Positions 1 through 11,100 of a stretch of DNA of 64,000 nucleotides are shown here, piece by piece; the first letter of the stretch is position 1; the number at the start of each line of letters is the position of its first letter. Position numbers and translations under genes: made by a program. The stretch is from Megalobrama amblycephala (lineage: Eukaryota; Chordata; Actinopteri; Cypriniformes; Xenocyprididae). The stretch spans positions 1,066,001 to 1,130,000 of the forward strand of contig NC_063051.1 of the NCBI RefSeq assembly GCF_018812025.1, in the 5' to 3' direction. Under the pieces are notes generated by a model. It was not told the DNA's origin. It saw only the letters and a list, made by a program, of their open reading frames with translations, and did not search any database.

Positions 1-2200
1 TTTTTGACCGATCATGTACAGTCTGTCACAGCATAATTTAGTTAGGGTGTTTTACGACTAACAAAAAAAACAAATCAAAGATGAGGGTTGAAGGGATGGT
101 GAATGAAGCAATGAACCTTTTTGATTATACTTAAATCATTTAAAACTATTTTATCAATACATTTTATTATTGAATGATTAACTAATTATTCTGCACACAA
201 TTTGTGCTATGCATATTAATGTTTTCTGTGTTTCAAATCAACAAGTAGATCAGTATTACAGGCAGGATGCTGTGGTTTTGCTAATGTTTGCCAACATCTT
301 TTAAAATCAAAGTCCTCTAAATTTATCTTCTTAATATTTTAGCATAGATTGCCATGTTGATGCTTGCTTGTTTTTTGAAGCACTTATTTGCACGGATGCA
401 CTGATTAATTAATTTGGATTTTTATCTGTAGTTGTTGCGCAGTAAATTGAAACTTCTAAAGCAAATGTTCATAGTGTCATAAGTAAGCCATTTTATTATC
501 CCGAAATGATTAATTAAGGCAGTGTTTAAATGGAACATGAACTTATGTACCTAATCTATAGCTAGACGTACTTAAACTAGTGCTGTATGAATGTTTCAGG
601 CACTTTGAATAGAAAAAAACACCTGTGCTGTGCAAGATTTAAGCTTTTATTGATAATGCAGTCTCAGTGCTTTGTATTGAAACATGATTCAAGCAGTTTT
701 CTAACTGAGTATTTGTTAGATCGCAAACAGACTTGTAAAGCACCTGCTAAGATTACAAAGGTAAACGTACATCAAAGAAAAGCAGATTTGTATAGTTAAT
801 GTCATGCTGAAACCATGTGCTGATGGGAAGACATTATGCTTCAACAGGTTTTTGTTTTGTTGTTTTACTAATACTTTATAACCAGCCTTTAAATGCATTT
901 TTATATATCAAATTAAATGCCTGATTTTAGAGTTTTTCAGTAGTTACAAGAAAAACGAAACCTCTTTACAGGCTAATGTTTTGGTTTTCTGAAACATAAA
1001 CATCAAGTGTATTTAGACAGCTCAATAAATCCATGACTCAAACTGACCCTACCTTTTTAGCTCAAGCCGTATCCACTCCTGGAAATGGGAAATGGGATTA
1101 AACATTTACAAATTCACTCAGAGACGCTGACTTCCACATGACCTCAATCTAACGTGCCCACTGTGACTAGAAATCTACCACCGAGCGCTTACTGTCAGTG
1201 CATCTGCCTTTCTGCGAGAGGAAACCGCTTTGGGTGTGAGTCGTTGTTGTTGCTCTAATGATGTCGTCGCTGTCCTCCCGCGACTATGAGCTTTGGCTGC
1301 TCGGTAACACTCCCCGTGAGAGGAGAGGAGGGGCGTAAGGAGGTGAAAAATGGTTGGTCAAGCTCAAGCAGTAATTTGCACCTCTTTTGCTCTTTAACAC
1401 TCTTGTCTCAGAAGAATTATTTTCATGAAGCATGATATTAACCAGTTGTGTAAGCTGTTGTGTTGAGCAGAACTGGTTTATCCCCATACAACTTTATGTG
1501 GTTTCAGGCTTCCCTTGTTTAGTGAATGGCTTTGGGGAATTAGATGCTAATTGGTTCGATTCTTAAAGGATAGTTGCTGTAATCATGCATAAAATGAAAA
1601 TTCCGTCAAAAATTCTTTGATCATTTGCATTTTGAATGTTAACACACTGTCAAAATTGTATACAGTATGATCCAGAAAAAAATCAACATGAAACTCACAC
1701 CATTTGTTTTTAAAGCATCACCCAGATTATTGAGTATCATTTGTTTAGTAGATGTGTTGCAGGTTTTTCTCTCTCTCCATTTTTACCTTCATGCTTTTCA
1801 TCTCTGTTTGCTCTCTCCACCTCCCGTTCTCTTTGTCAGGCACCTCGTTTCCAGATAAATATGATTCCAGATGCATTACCTCCTTGTTTTTTCCCACCTG
1901 AGCACAGAGAGACTGAAAAGATATGACCTGTTTTGAGCCCAAGGGCTGATGGCCTGTGCTTGCTGATCAGCGAGAGAGATTAGTGCTTTTGTGCGCAAGA
2001 CAATAGCTGCTGCTGAATGCCTTTCATCGTTCATGATTGTGTGTGTGTGTGTTGGCTTTCAGTTACTTTGTCATCAGTGCAAAAATTTTTCCTTTTTTCT
2101 GGCAAAGCTGTTATACCTGCTTTGTACGACATTCTTGCTTTATGACCGGTTTTGCGAAAATCAATTCCAATTCTGGTATCGCATACTTGATGACTTGTTA

Positions 2201-2483
2201 TCTTTTACTCATCCTCAGGTTGTTCCAAACCAGTCTAAATTTCTTTGTTTTGTTGAACACAGAGGAAGATATTTTGAAGAATGTGGGAAACTGAACAGTT
2301 CTGGGGCGCCATTGACTTCCATAGTATTTTTTTTCCCTACTATGGAAATCAATGGTGCCCCAAAGCGGCCTGATTACAAACTTTATCCAAAATATCTTCC
2401 TTTGTGTTCAGCATAACAATGCAACTTGAGGGTGAGTAAATGATGATAGGATTTTCGTTTTTTGGGTGAACTATCCCTTTAAG
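2201..2483. mobile_element. fold-back MITE, family A (left terminus missing)
   Basis: The two halves are inverted copies: ACTCATCCTCAGGTTGTTCC and onward is mirrored by CAACTTGAGGGTGAGTAAAT, around a central TTGACTTCCATAGTA / TACTATGGAAATCAA hairpin near 2313-2352. The right terminus GGGTGAACTATCCCTTTAA is intact; the left terminus is absent or degraded. It encodes no protein. Family A is a palindromic cyprinid-type MITE resembling the zebrafish Angel class; that name is from memory. Confidence 0.8.
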
Positions 2484-2562
2484 GTCAAAATCAGATACTT
2501 ATTATAAAGTGAAAATTTTGATTCCTCTTATCCATTCCCATGTGTGCATTTTAATATGACTT

Positions 2563-3673
2563 TAAAGGGTTAGTTCACCCAAAAATGAAATTTCTGTCAC
2601 CCTCATGTCGTTCCAAACCCGTAAGATCTTCATCTTCCGAACACAAATTAAGATATTTTTGATGAAATCCAATAACGTCATTCAACGTCCAGAAAGGTAT
2701 TAAAGACAGTGTTAAAACAGTCATGTGACTACAGTGGTTCAACCTCAATGTTATGAAGAGACGAGAATACTTTTTGAGTGCAAAAACAAAATAAAAATAA
2801 CTTTATTCAACAATTTCTTCTCTACCCTGTCAGTCTCCTACACCTTTGACGCAATGAACATAGTTCAGCACTTACTTGTTTACAAGATTCAAAAAATAAA
2901 TACCGTTTTGGCACTGTTTAATGTGGCGTGACAGATCGCTTTAGCGCCTCAGTTAAAGAGAAGCATGTGATCATCCTCTCCTCCGCTTTAATACCAGTTA
3001 CAGCGCGAAATAAACATAAACATTGACATAAAAACATAAAGATACAGTACATCTTACTGAAATCCGTATCATGTCTCGTGTACCTCGCTTGTAAACAATG
3101 TCACATTTACCTCAGAAAAACATATTCAGTGACCATAAACTCATTAGTCAGCTAGAAAAGTGAACTCTAGATAGCAACATTCTGATAAATATAGCTATGC
3201 ACGGTTACATATTCATTATAATGTTTAATGTTCTTCAATATTTAATGCATGTTTGCATGAATCAGTTATGACAGCTACAATTTAAATATTTATATATATA
3301 AAAAAAACGAATTGGAGTAGAAATTTGATTATGTAATTCTAAACTTTATTTATAATAAAAACATCATTGAGTGTAATTTAAGTGTTTGTATATAAATAAG
3401 TTAATTTAACCTTCAATATTATTATAGTAGTACCAGCTGACTCTCATGTGTAGGTTATGGCATTAGTTGAGAGATTTTTTTCCTCTAGAAAATTTGCCAT
3501 GTACTGAAACTGAAATATTACATTCTGGACCTTGAAAGTGGTGGTTAAATTGCTGTCTATGGAAGAGTCAGATACCTCTCGGATTTCATCAAAAATGTCT
3601 TATGGGTGTGGAATGACATGATGGTGAGTAATTAATGACAGAATTTTCATTTTTGGGTGAACTAAACCTTTAA
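2563..3673. mobile_element. non-autonomous DNA element, about 1.1 kb, with family A-like termini
   Basis: The left end TTAAAGGGTTAGTTCACCC and AAAATGAAATTTCTGTCA is mirrored by the right end TGACAGAATTTTCATTTTTG and GGTGAACTAAACCTTTAA. Internally the inverted subterminal segment 'ttttgatgaaatcc' (about 2657) has its mirror near 3582. No transposase frame exists inside. A half copy of this family is at 56888-57045. Confidence 0.75.
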
Positions 3674-4205
3674 AGTGACAGCAGCCTAATATTCCTGCTG
3701 CCGTCTCTATAAAAACGTTAATCAAACAGCAAAAGACAAAGAGAAAATTCAGTTTCTGTTCTTGACTTAATAACTTTTGTAACTATATTTGTAATGTATA
3801 TTTTATTTATAAAGTGCAGTGTTCTTTTACATTTGATTAGTTTCTGTACCTGAATACCTGAACATTTTAAAACACTTTATTTCAATCATATCTTTTTTTT
3901 AGTTGTGTTTGTGCGATTGCTAATTTGTTTATTTGTTCTTTTTTAATTACTAAGTGTTTAGTTGTCTTTAATAATGCTTTAAGTTAGGGTAGTTGTTTTT
4001 GCTATGGTATTTTAAAACCATAAGCAAAAGTTCATTGTGTACGTGTTCTTTAGCCTGTTGATTTTTTTGTGCATGGTATTCAGCTACAATGAAATGTTTT
4101 GCAATAATGTTTTTTTTTTTTTAACCTTATTGCAATCGAAATTAGGAATCGATAAGCAGAATCGGAATCGAAATTGTTAAAATTCAAGTGATACCTAACC
4201 CTATT
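3665..4205 (+). repeat. dispersed repeat G, forward copy
   Basis: It has recognisable segments shared, in reverse orientation, with 55983-56265: a sequence with GACAGCAGCCTAATATTCC near its start, a TTGTAACTATATTTGTAATG segment, and an end with GATAAGCAGAATCGGAATCG. It is non-coding. Confidence 0.6.
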
Positions 4206-4431
4206 CATGATTTATTATTACATTTTGGTGACTTCATAATTCCTATACTTCTGTTATATAATATTTTGATGACTTTAATAGTGTGGAAAATAATTAAGTC
4301 TGAGTAGATGTGTCCAAAAGATTGACTAGTTGTGTATATTTTCACTAAAGTACAGTATCATATCACTTTCAGGAGAGGGTTGTTTTACAGTAGTTATCAA
4401 TATTTGTGTGCTTTTGTGAAGAAGACATATA

Positions 4432-4488
4432 GGGTGTTTTCACATATAGTTAGTTTTAAAACTTGTGAAAACTAGTGTGAAAACACCC
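4432..4488. repeat. 57-bp hairpin with inverted GGGTGTTTTCACA ends
   Basis: GGGTGTTTTCACA at the left is mirrored by TGTGAAAACACCC at the right with about 30 bases between. It looks like paired transposon ends with the interior deleted; parentage is not determined. Confidence 0.7.
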
Positions 4489-4992
4489 AAAGATTAAATT
4501 TCCTTCCTGTAATGCTGTATTATCTATTGCTTAGATCTTAAGCCAGGTTTAATTGCTCTATAATTTCTACTGTTTTGAAATGCAGTGCAAAGCCCTTTTA
4601 AAGCCATCGATTTGTCTTCTTTCCAAGAGATTGTCATGAATATATTTCCATGTTTAAATAGTTTTGAATGAATCATGCGCCTCATTTAGTCTCATGCAGC
4701 ATTTCAGCAAAGTTTGAGCCCAGTGGTAAAGATTGCTCACTCCTCAAAAGTCAACAATTATGTCATGATTTGTACAATATTCCTATTCCAGTTTGCTAAT
4801 TACAAGTCAAACCTTTAAATGCAAGCACTTTAGCTGAATTAGAGAACACAGTGTTGTCGGTGGTTGATTAAAACTGATTAAAGTTAATCATGCAATTTTA
4901 TTTATTTATTTAATTCTGTATACTGTTTTTTTGTGTCATTTAACAGTAATTAAATTTTTCTTTCATTCTCATTTTCATGTTGCTTTTTATAG

Positions 4993-5106
4993 TGTGGAGA
5001 TCCTTTCCAAGAAGACGACCTTGTGGTGCTGAATGGGACAAAAGAAGAAGTGGAGAAGCTACAGAAGGCCATGGAGGAGCGCCGATCAAAGGCTAAAACT
5101 GCAAAA
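4993..5106 (+). CDS. rtf2: rtf2 internal coding exon (end of RTF2 domain)
   Basis: The acceptor TTTTTATAG precedes TGT GGA GAT, and the donor GTAAAC follows GCA AAA. The 38 codons read CGDPFQEDDLVVLNGTKEEV and onward. In the human protein the matching segment follows a CHT tripeptide, so the first Cys here is probably the second Cys of a CxxC zinc-binding pair whose first half is in the exon upstream. The exon is taken as phase 0 at both ends; the 5' phase is inferred from the protein match. Confidence 0.92.
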
Positions 5107-8100
5107 GTAAACTGATGCCTTGCTGGTGTAGAATTACAGGGGTGTTTGGGATGTGTTTGATGGGAGATGCAATTAAAAACCACCATTAATGCAAATCCAT
5201 ATCTGTTATCTAATTCAGTGAGAGAAGAGGAAACGAAAACACTGCACAGACTGAATGAGCATGAATATTCACTTCCTTTATGTCATCGTCTTTAATAGCA
5301 GTTTTATTGTGTTATGAACTATTCTTTTATTTTTTCTTCCTTTGCAGAAATCAAAGAAGAGCAAAGATACTAAAGTCTCCAAGACGCAGGATTCAGCAGG
5401 TACAGTAACATATATACGGTTTGCATTATAAATCGCATTAAAGTTCTGACTTTCTGATCAGAATTTCTTGTTCAAATCAGTGCATCAGTGACGTCATTCA
5501 TCCTTAGTTAAATTAAAGGAATAGCTCACTCAGAAATGAAAATTTGGTATCATTTACTCACCCGTTTCTCATTCCATGCCCGTATTAATTTCTTTCTTCA
5601 GTTCATTGAAAATCAACAGTGTTCCACCAGAGAGATCAAACCGCTTTCGTTCTTTGCAACGTCACATGCAAGATTCGATTAGATTCTGCAAATTGTCTGT
5701 GATGTAATATATTGAGCAATGCAATTTTAAAAACACATATTTTAACATATACATGAATTTTCAGTGGATAACGACTTGTTTTCATCTGTTCCTCACACAA
5801 AACTTACAAAATCCACTTTAGTTCTGCCTAAAGTCTCAGTTTTGTTGTTTGAACTAAGAATGTTTAGTCATGCATTAAAGACATGATTCCAGTGGGTGGA
5901 TTTCTCTCTAAATAAACAGACCCTTTCTGTTGTGCATATTGTGTGCAAGTTGTACTGGGTTTACCGGCTTTACCGGCATTACATCATCAAGACAGCTGTA
6001 GTGAAAGAAAGATTGAAAGTAACTCAGACAAGCTCAGTAAGGAATTCTATCACACTAGTCATTTTTTTCACAGGCGAAAACGAGACAATAGCTAAATAAA
6101 ACCAGTTTTGAATGACAAACACTATGACGAAAATCTATTGACATTTTCGTCAATGAATAAAGACGAGACTAAAGTGTTAGTGAGGCAGGGCTCCTACGCA
6201 GTTTGGAAAAGCATGGAATTTGATTTTAAGATTTTCCAGGTCTGTAAAAGTATGGAAAAAAGAAAACAAGAGTACAGACTATTTCTCCTATTCAGTTTTC
6301 TGAAATTTTTCTAAAAAACAAATTTCTAAAAATACATTTATCATGCAAGCAGAATGATTTCATGGCAAACGTTTAGTGATTGTCAAACACGACTGAATGA
6401 ATTCAAGGCACACACATTCATTACATGAAAACTGTTTGTATTTATTAATTACCGTTTTCAAATAATCTATTATTATTTCACAGATTAATCTGTATTTTAG
6501 ATCGATTATTACATTACAGTTGCGCTACAGTGCCCCACTGGTCAAACTGTCTTATTGCAGGCTCTAAAAATATGCCATATGAATGACTATTTGACTAGAA
6601 AAATATTCGTCGTTAATTTTTTTTTTTTTTTTATTGTCGACATTGTTGATAATCGCTTCAGCCCAAGTTGTAAAGTGTTTTAGGTTTCTTCTCATCATGT
6701 AAGCATGTTATCACTTTAAGAAAACCATTCCTGAGAAAATATTTACAGATGATTGTACTATATACCAGATATTACGTTGTGTAATGAACCATTTATGTTA
6801 AATAGGGTTGAGAAATCTACAGAGAGGTTTGGAAATTTGAGTCTGGAAAAGTATGGAATTTTGAAACTGAAAATGTGTAGGAACCCTGGGGAGGGACAGT
6901 TTGGGAAGAGATCCAGTCAGAATGTTGACCTGCGTGGTAGATTTAACATGCTGATCTACCCTGTGCGACATAAGTTGGTATACACTTCTTGCATGGCTCA
7001 TAAAATGTGCAAAAATGTAAACGTCTGGGAGAAAAAGAGGAGCAGACATATGGACAGATCTGAAAAAGCGTGACAACACAAAAGAGAACTCTTTTCGGTA
7101 CGGTTTTCTGTGCGCAGCCGTGTAGTACACAGAAAGCTACCTCTCAGACAGCGCACGAGTACTGAATTTAGCTCTCTTTCATGTCTGAATGGACAAATAC
7201 CCCCACACATCAGGATTTCTGATAGTAAATATTTCAATATGTTCAACGATCGGGCGCCTCCGACGTTTTTCTGAGCAGATTCAGTCAGTCTTAACACACA
7301 TCACATCACAGGAAATTCTGATAAGATAATCTGTAGAACCATCAAGATAATCGGGACATTACCTAAGATTGTCGGAAGGGGAGAAATCGGCCCCAAATCA
7401 GCCTGATTATCTTGTGGTGTGTACCCAGCATGATAAACCAGCATAATCAAACAACAAAAGACAAAGAGAAAAGTGTTCACTGCTCTTTAATAGCTTTAAT
7501 AAGGATTAATTATATTTGATTTATACAAATCAATATGTTTGCTTGAATAAATAAAGAATGATGTATGCAAGTTGTTATAAAGAATGCATATATCATTCAT
7601 TGAAAAGAAGACCATATGAAGACTTCAAATGCAAAAGCCTCTTAAGTGCCATCTGAAATTTTCTTCTAAAATTAGCATTTTTATCAAGCTTGTATATTTA
7701 GGTTCAGTAATTCCACTTTAATGGCAATTAATAGGTCCTTTTCATTGCCATTAAAGTGAAATAACTGAACATAAACATACAAGCTTGATAAAAATGCTTA
7801 TTTTAGAAGAAAATTTCAGACGGCACTTAGAGGCTTTTGCATCCGAAGTCTTCATATTCTTCTTTAGGAGACGTGGTTTTGCCTGTATTGCATGTTCAGA
7901 CTTTAATACTCATATTAACAGTTTAATAGATGTTTTATACTCCAAGAGTATATGTAATGGTTTTGGAAATTTTAGAGAAATTCTTAATGCATTACAATTT
8001 AACTAAACCCATTTGAATTTAGTCTACTAAATATACTGTAGATTTAGTTGACTAAAATCTTATGATATCTAAAACTAAAACAATTCAGATTACTAAAATA

Positions 8101-11100
8101 TGACTGAAACTAAATGGCATCAAAATTTGCTTACAAAATTAACACTGCGCTAGTTTCTTGTTAACACGTACATTGTACTGTTCTGTTTGTGGTCAGTAGT
8201 TCAGTTTTTTTGTTTCCCCCTTCTTTTGAAAGTAGTATTTTTTTTTTTTTTATATTCAAAAAGAATGCATTAAATTGTTTGAAAGTGATACTGACATTTT
8301 ATAATGTTACAAAAGATTTTTATTTCAAATTTTATTTCAATATTGATAATCAGAAATGCAGCAAATCATCATATTAGAATGATTTCTAAAGGATCATGTG
8401 ACACTGAAGACTGGAGTAATGATGCTGAAAATTCAGCTTTGATCACAGGAATAAATTACGTTTTACTATCTATAATCAAATAGTAAACATTACAGAAATG
8501 CAGCCTTTGTTGTGAGCAGAAGAGACTTCTTTCAAAAATCTTACTGACCCCAAACATTTGAATGGTAGTGTATGACACAGTAGACGTTTATGACCAGATG
8601 AGCGTTTTCACATTGATTTTAAAACAAATCCATCCTTGTTATATTGAAGAGAGTTAGACTTTAACTCAGCAAGTTAAAACTCAAGATAACCACTTCACAA
8701 ATGCATAACTGGATGAAATTAAGCTTATGATGAAATTCTGCTTTTGTGTCAGTCATACTGAATTTCGAAGAAGGGATTTTAATACAGCTTGGGCAACATT
8801 TGTGACATGCTGTTGATTTCCAAAGAAAATAATTTACAATTGTGCAAACGACCACAAACGCACTTACAATGGAAGTCTAAGTGGCAAGGCGAAGGGTTAA
8901 GCACATGGTTTCTAAAGTATATCCACAAAACCTAAGAATTTCATGTATGAAAACAGAATTACTGTGAGAAAATTGCTTGATAATATTGACTGTGAACTCA
9001 GTAACTTTTGTACAATACCCACAACATAACATAACTTCATCATTGCTTTAACAACATAAGTACTTCATATTTTTAAAATAAAAAAGGCCCATGAACCACT
9101 AATGGAAGTGCATTTCTAATAAACTGAGGGACGGGTCAAAATGAAGTCTGTGGTTATTGACCGTATGTCACAGATGCTTTGGAGAGATTTTAACTTCTGT
9201 TGATCCCATAACATGTATTAGCAAGTATGTGAGGCTTGAATAAAGGTTAAACTTTGCATAGAAGTAACTGACAGGAGTTATCAGTGCTGGAGAAATGTCA
9301 AATATTAACTGAATTTTATTCTACCCACCCTTTTAGATTTGCTTCAGTATGAATCAGGCTAAAGTAAAGTAAACATGTGATTGATTATCCATGAACTACT
9401 TTCACATGTAAACATGACTGTAGCCTGGTTCATACTGAAGCAAAACTAAAAGGTCATACTTGAATGACTTTGAAAAATTGTATAAAGTTTTTTCTTTTCT
9501 CTTATATTGGCAGAAAGCTGTGATTTACCCAAAAACACCTCAGAGACTAAATCTACATCACTGAATGGAGACTGCAGCAGTGAATCAGGTATCCCAGCAT
9601 GCCAGGCTGCTGTCGATAAGATGTGTCTGTGGCGAGATTTACATTTTAAATTGAACTATATGTAAATGTATGTGTATGGTATATGTATGGTTTCTCAGGG
9701 GCAGAACACATGATGTGACTTATTTCGTCATCATTTCGGAGGAAGCAATCTCCTCATGGAAATATGTTGCAATTTAAATTTCATAGAAATATTCTGCAGC
9801 TACATTCATTACACAACATAGTCAGGTCATGTGAAACATTTGTCATTGCATACTGATTCACATAGTATTTTGAATTAGTAATATTGTGAAATTTTATGAC
9901 AGTTTTCTGTTAATTTATTGTAAAATGTAATTTATTCCTGTGATGGTAAATTGTTTAGGGCCCTTTTGAAATCCATTTTATTTTTTCCAAAATTCCTTTG
10001 TTTTTTTCCCCACCTCCGTTTTTTCCAACTCCGACTTCATTTTAATGATTAAATTTAATTCAAAATTAAAATCAAAAAGCATGTCTAGTTAATTGAAATC
10101 ATGAAACATACAATTTAACAACAATTTATTTAAAGTTTAACAAATGTTAAATTTTTTTAGGGCCCTATTTTTCTCAAAATCTGTTTTATTTTTACCAAAT
10201 TTTGTGCTTTCTGTTTTAAGTTTTGTGGATTTTAATGGTTTAATTAAATTTTAATAATCAAAAAGCATATATAATTAATTAAATTCATATAAACAACAAC
10301 ATTTTGAAATTCTGATTGTGTATTTTAATTTTTCTGGCAATCAGACGAAGGCATAAAACATTACTTAAATTTATCTTTTAATCATATGACATTAAACAAA
10401 CTTTTTTTGTCAAACAAAGTGCTGCACAAAAGAGCTTTACTGCTAAAATTAAAACATAGAAGAAAAATTGTGATTATTCCTTAATTTATTATTATTATTA
10501 TTATTATTAGTGTTAGTATTATTATTAAATTGAGTAATAGCTAAATTCTACTGTACAACATATATTTCTGTCACAATTTCTTTAAGCTAAACCGAACTTT
10601 TAATTTGACGGGTTACCTTGATATGCATCTAAGTACACATTTGGTGTATTATATACATGAATATGAAAGTATAGGTCCTCTATGACCCTTAATGCTAGTA
10701 TCTGCATGAAAAATATAATCAATAACCAGACAAAACATCTTTCCAGATGGAAAGAAGACCAGACAGGCCATCCTTTTCTCAAACTGTGGTGTACTCATGC
10801 GAATCTGCGCAGGCCACAAGGGATATTTACTAGCAAATGAATTTACCCCCACTATGCAAATTAAGTGGTGATGTCATCGAGGGACAAGTCAGGCTTCTAT
10901 ATTGTCTTGTCCTCAAAAAAAAAAAAAAGAGAGAGAGTTGTCAGCATTGTTATATTATGCAGCCTGTATATACAGGTGCTGGTCATATAATTAGAATATC
11001 ATCAAAAAGTTGATTTATTTCACTAATTCCATTCAAAAAGTGAAACTTGTATATTGTATTAATTCATTACACACAGACTGATATATTTCAAATGTTTATT

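Larger units (their letters stand above)
1..4992 (+). other. rtf2 intron (5' part beyond the window); repeats only
   Basis: No coding exon could be supported in this stretch. It holds part of one fold-back MITE (2201-2483), a 1.1-kb non-autonomous DNA element (2563-3673), a dispersed repeat at 3665-4205 whose relative lies at 55983-56265 in the opposite orientation, and a small perfect-ended hairpin (4432-4488). The block around 1120-1340 is richer in GC and CpG than its surroundings, but carries no recognisable reading frame. Confidence 0.6.
5400..9513 (+). other. rtf2 intron with MITE remnants and fold-back repeats
   Basis: It contains half of a fold-back MITE (5513 to about 5640), a repeat with two related 'ggaaaagtatggaatttt' segments (about 6200-6260 and 6840-6870), a 265-bp fold-back (7602-7866), a copy of a dispersed repeat (8218-8573) and a 125-bp hairpin (9329-9453). 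No other gene was seen on either strand. Confidence 0.6.

Noticed and set aside
1261..1340. GC-rich stretch read as a possible rtf2 upstream exon
   Set aside because: The translation does not match any RTF2 segment, and splice sites do not fit the exon at 4993.
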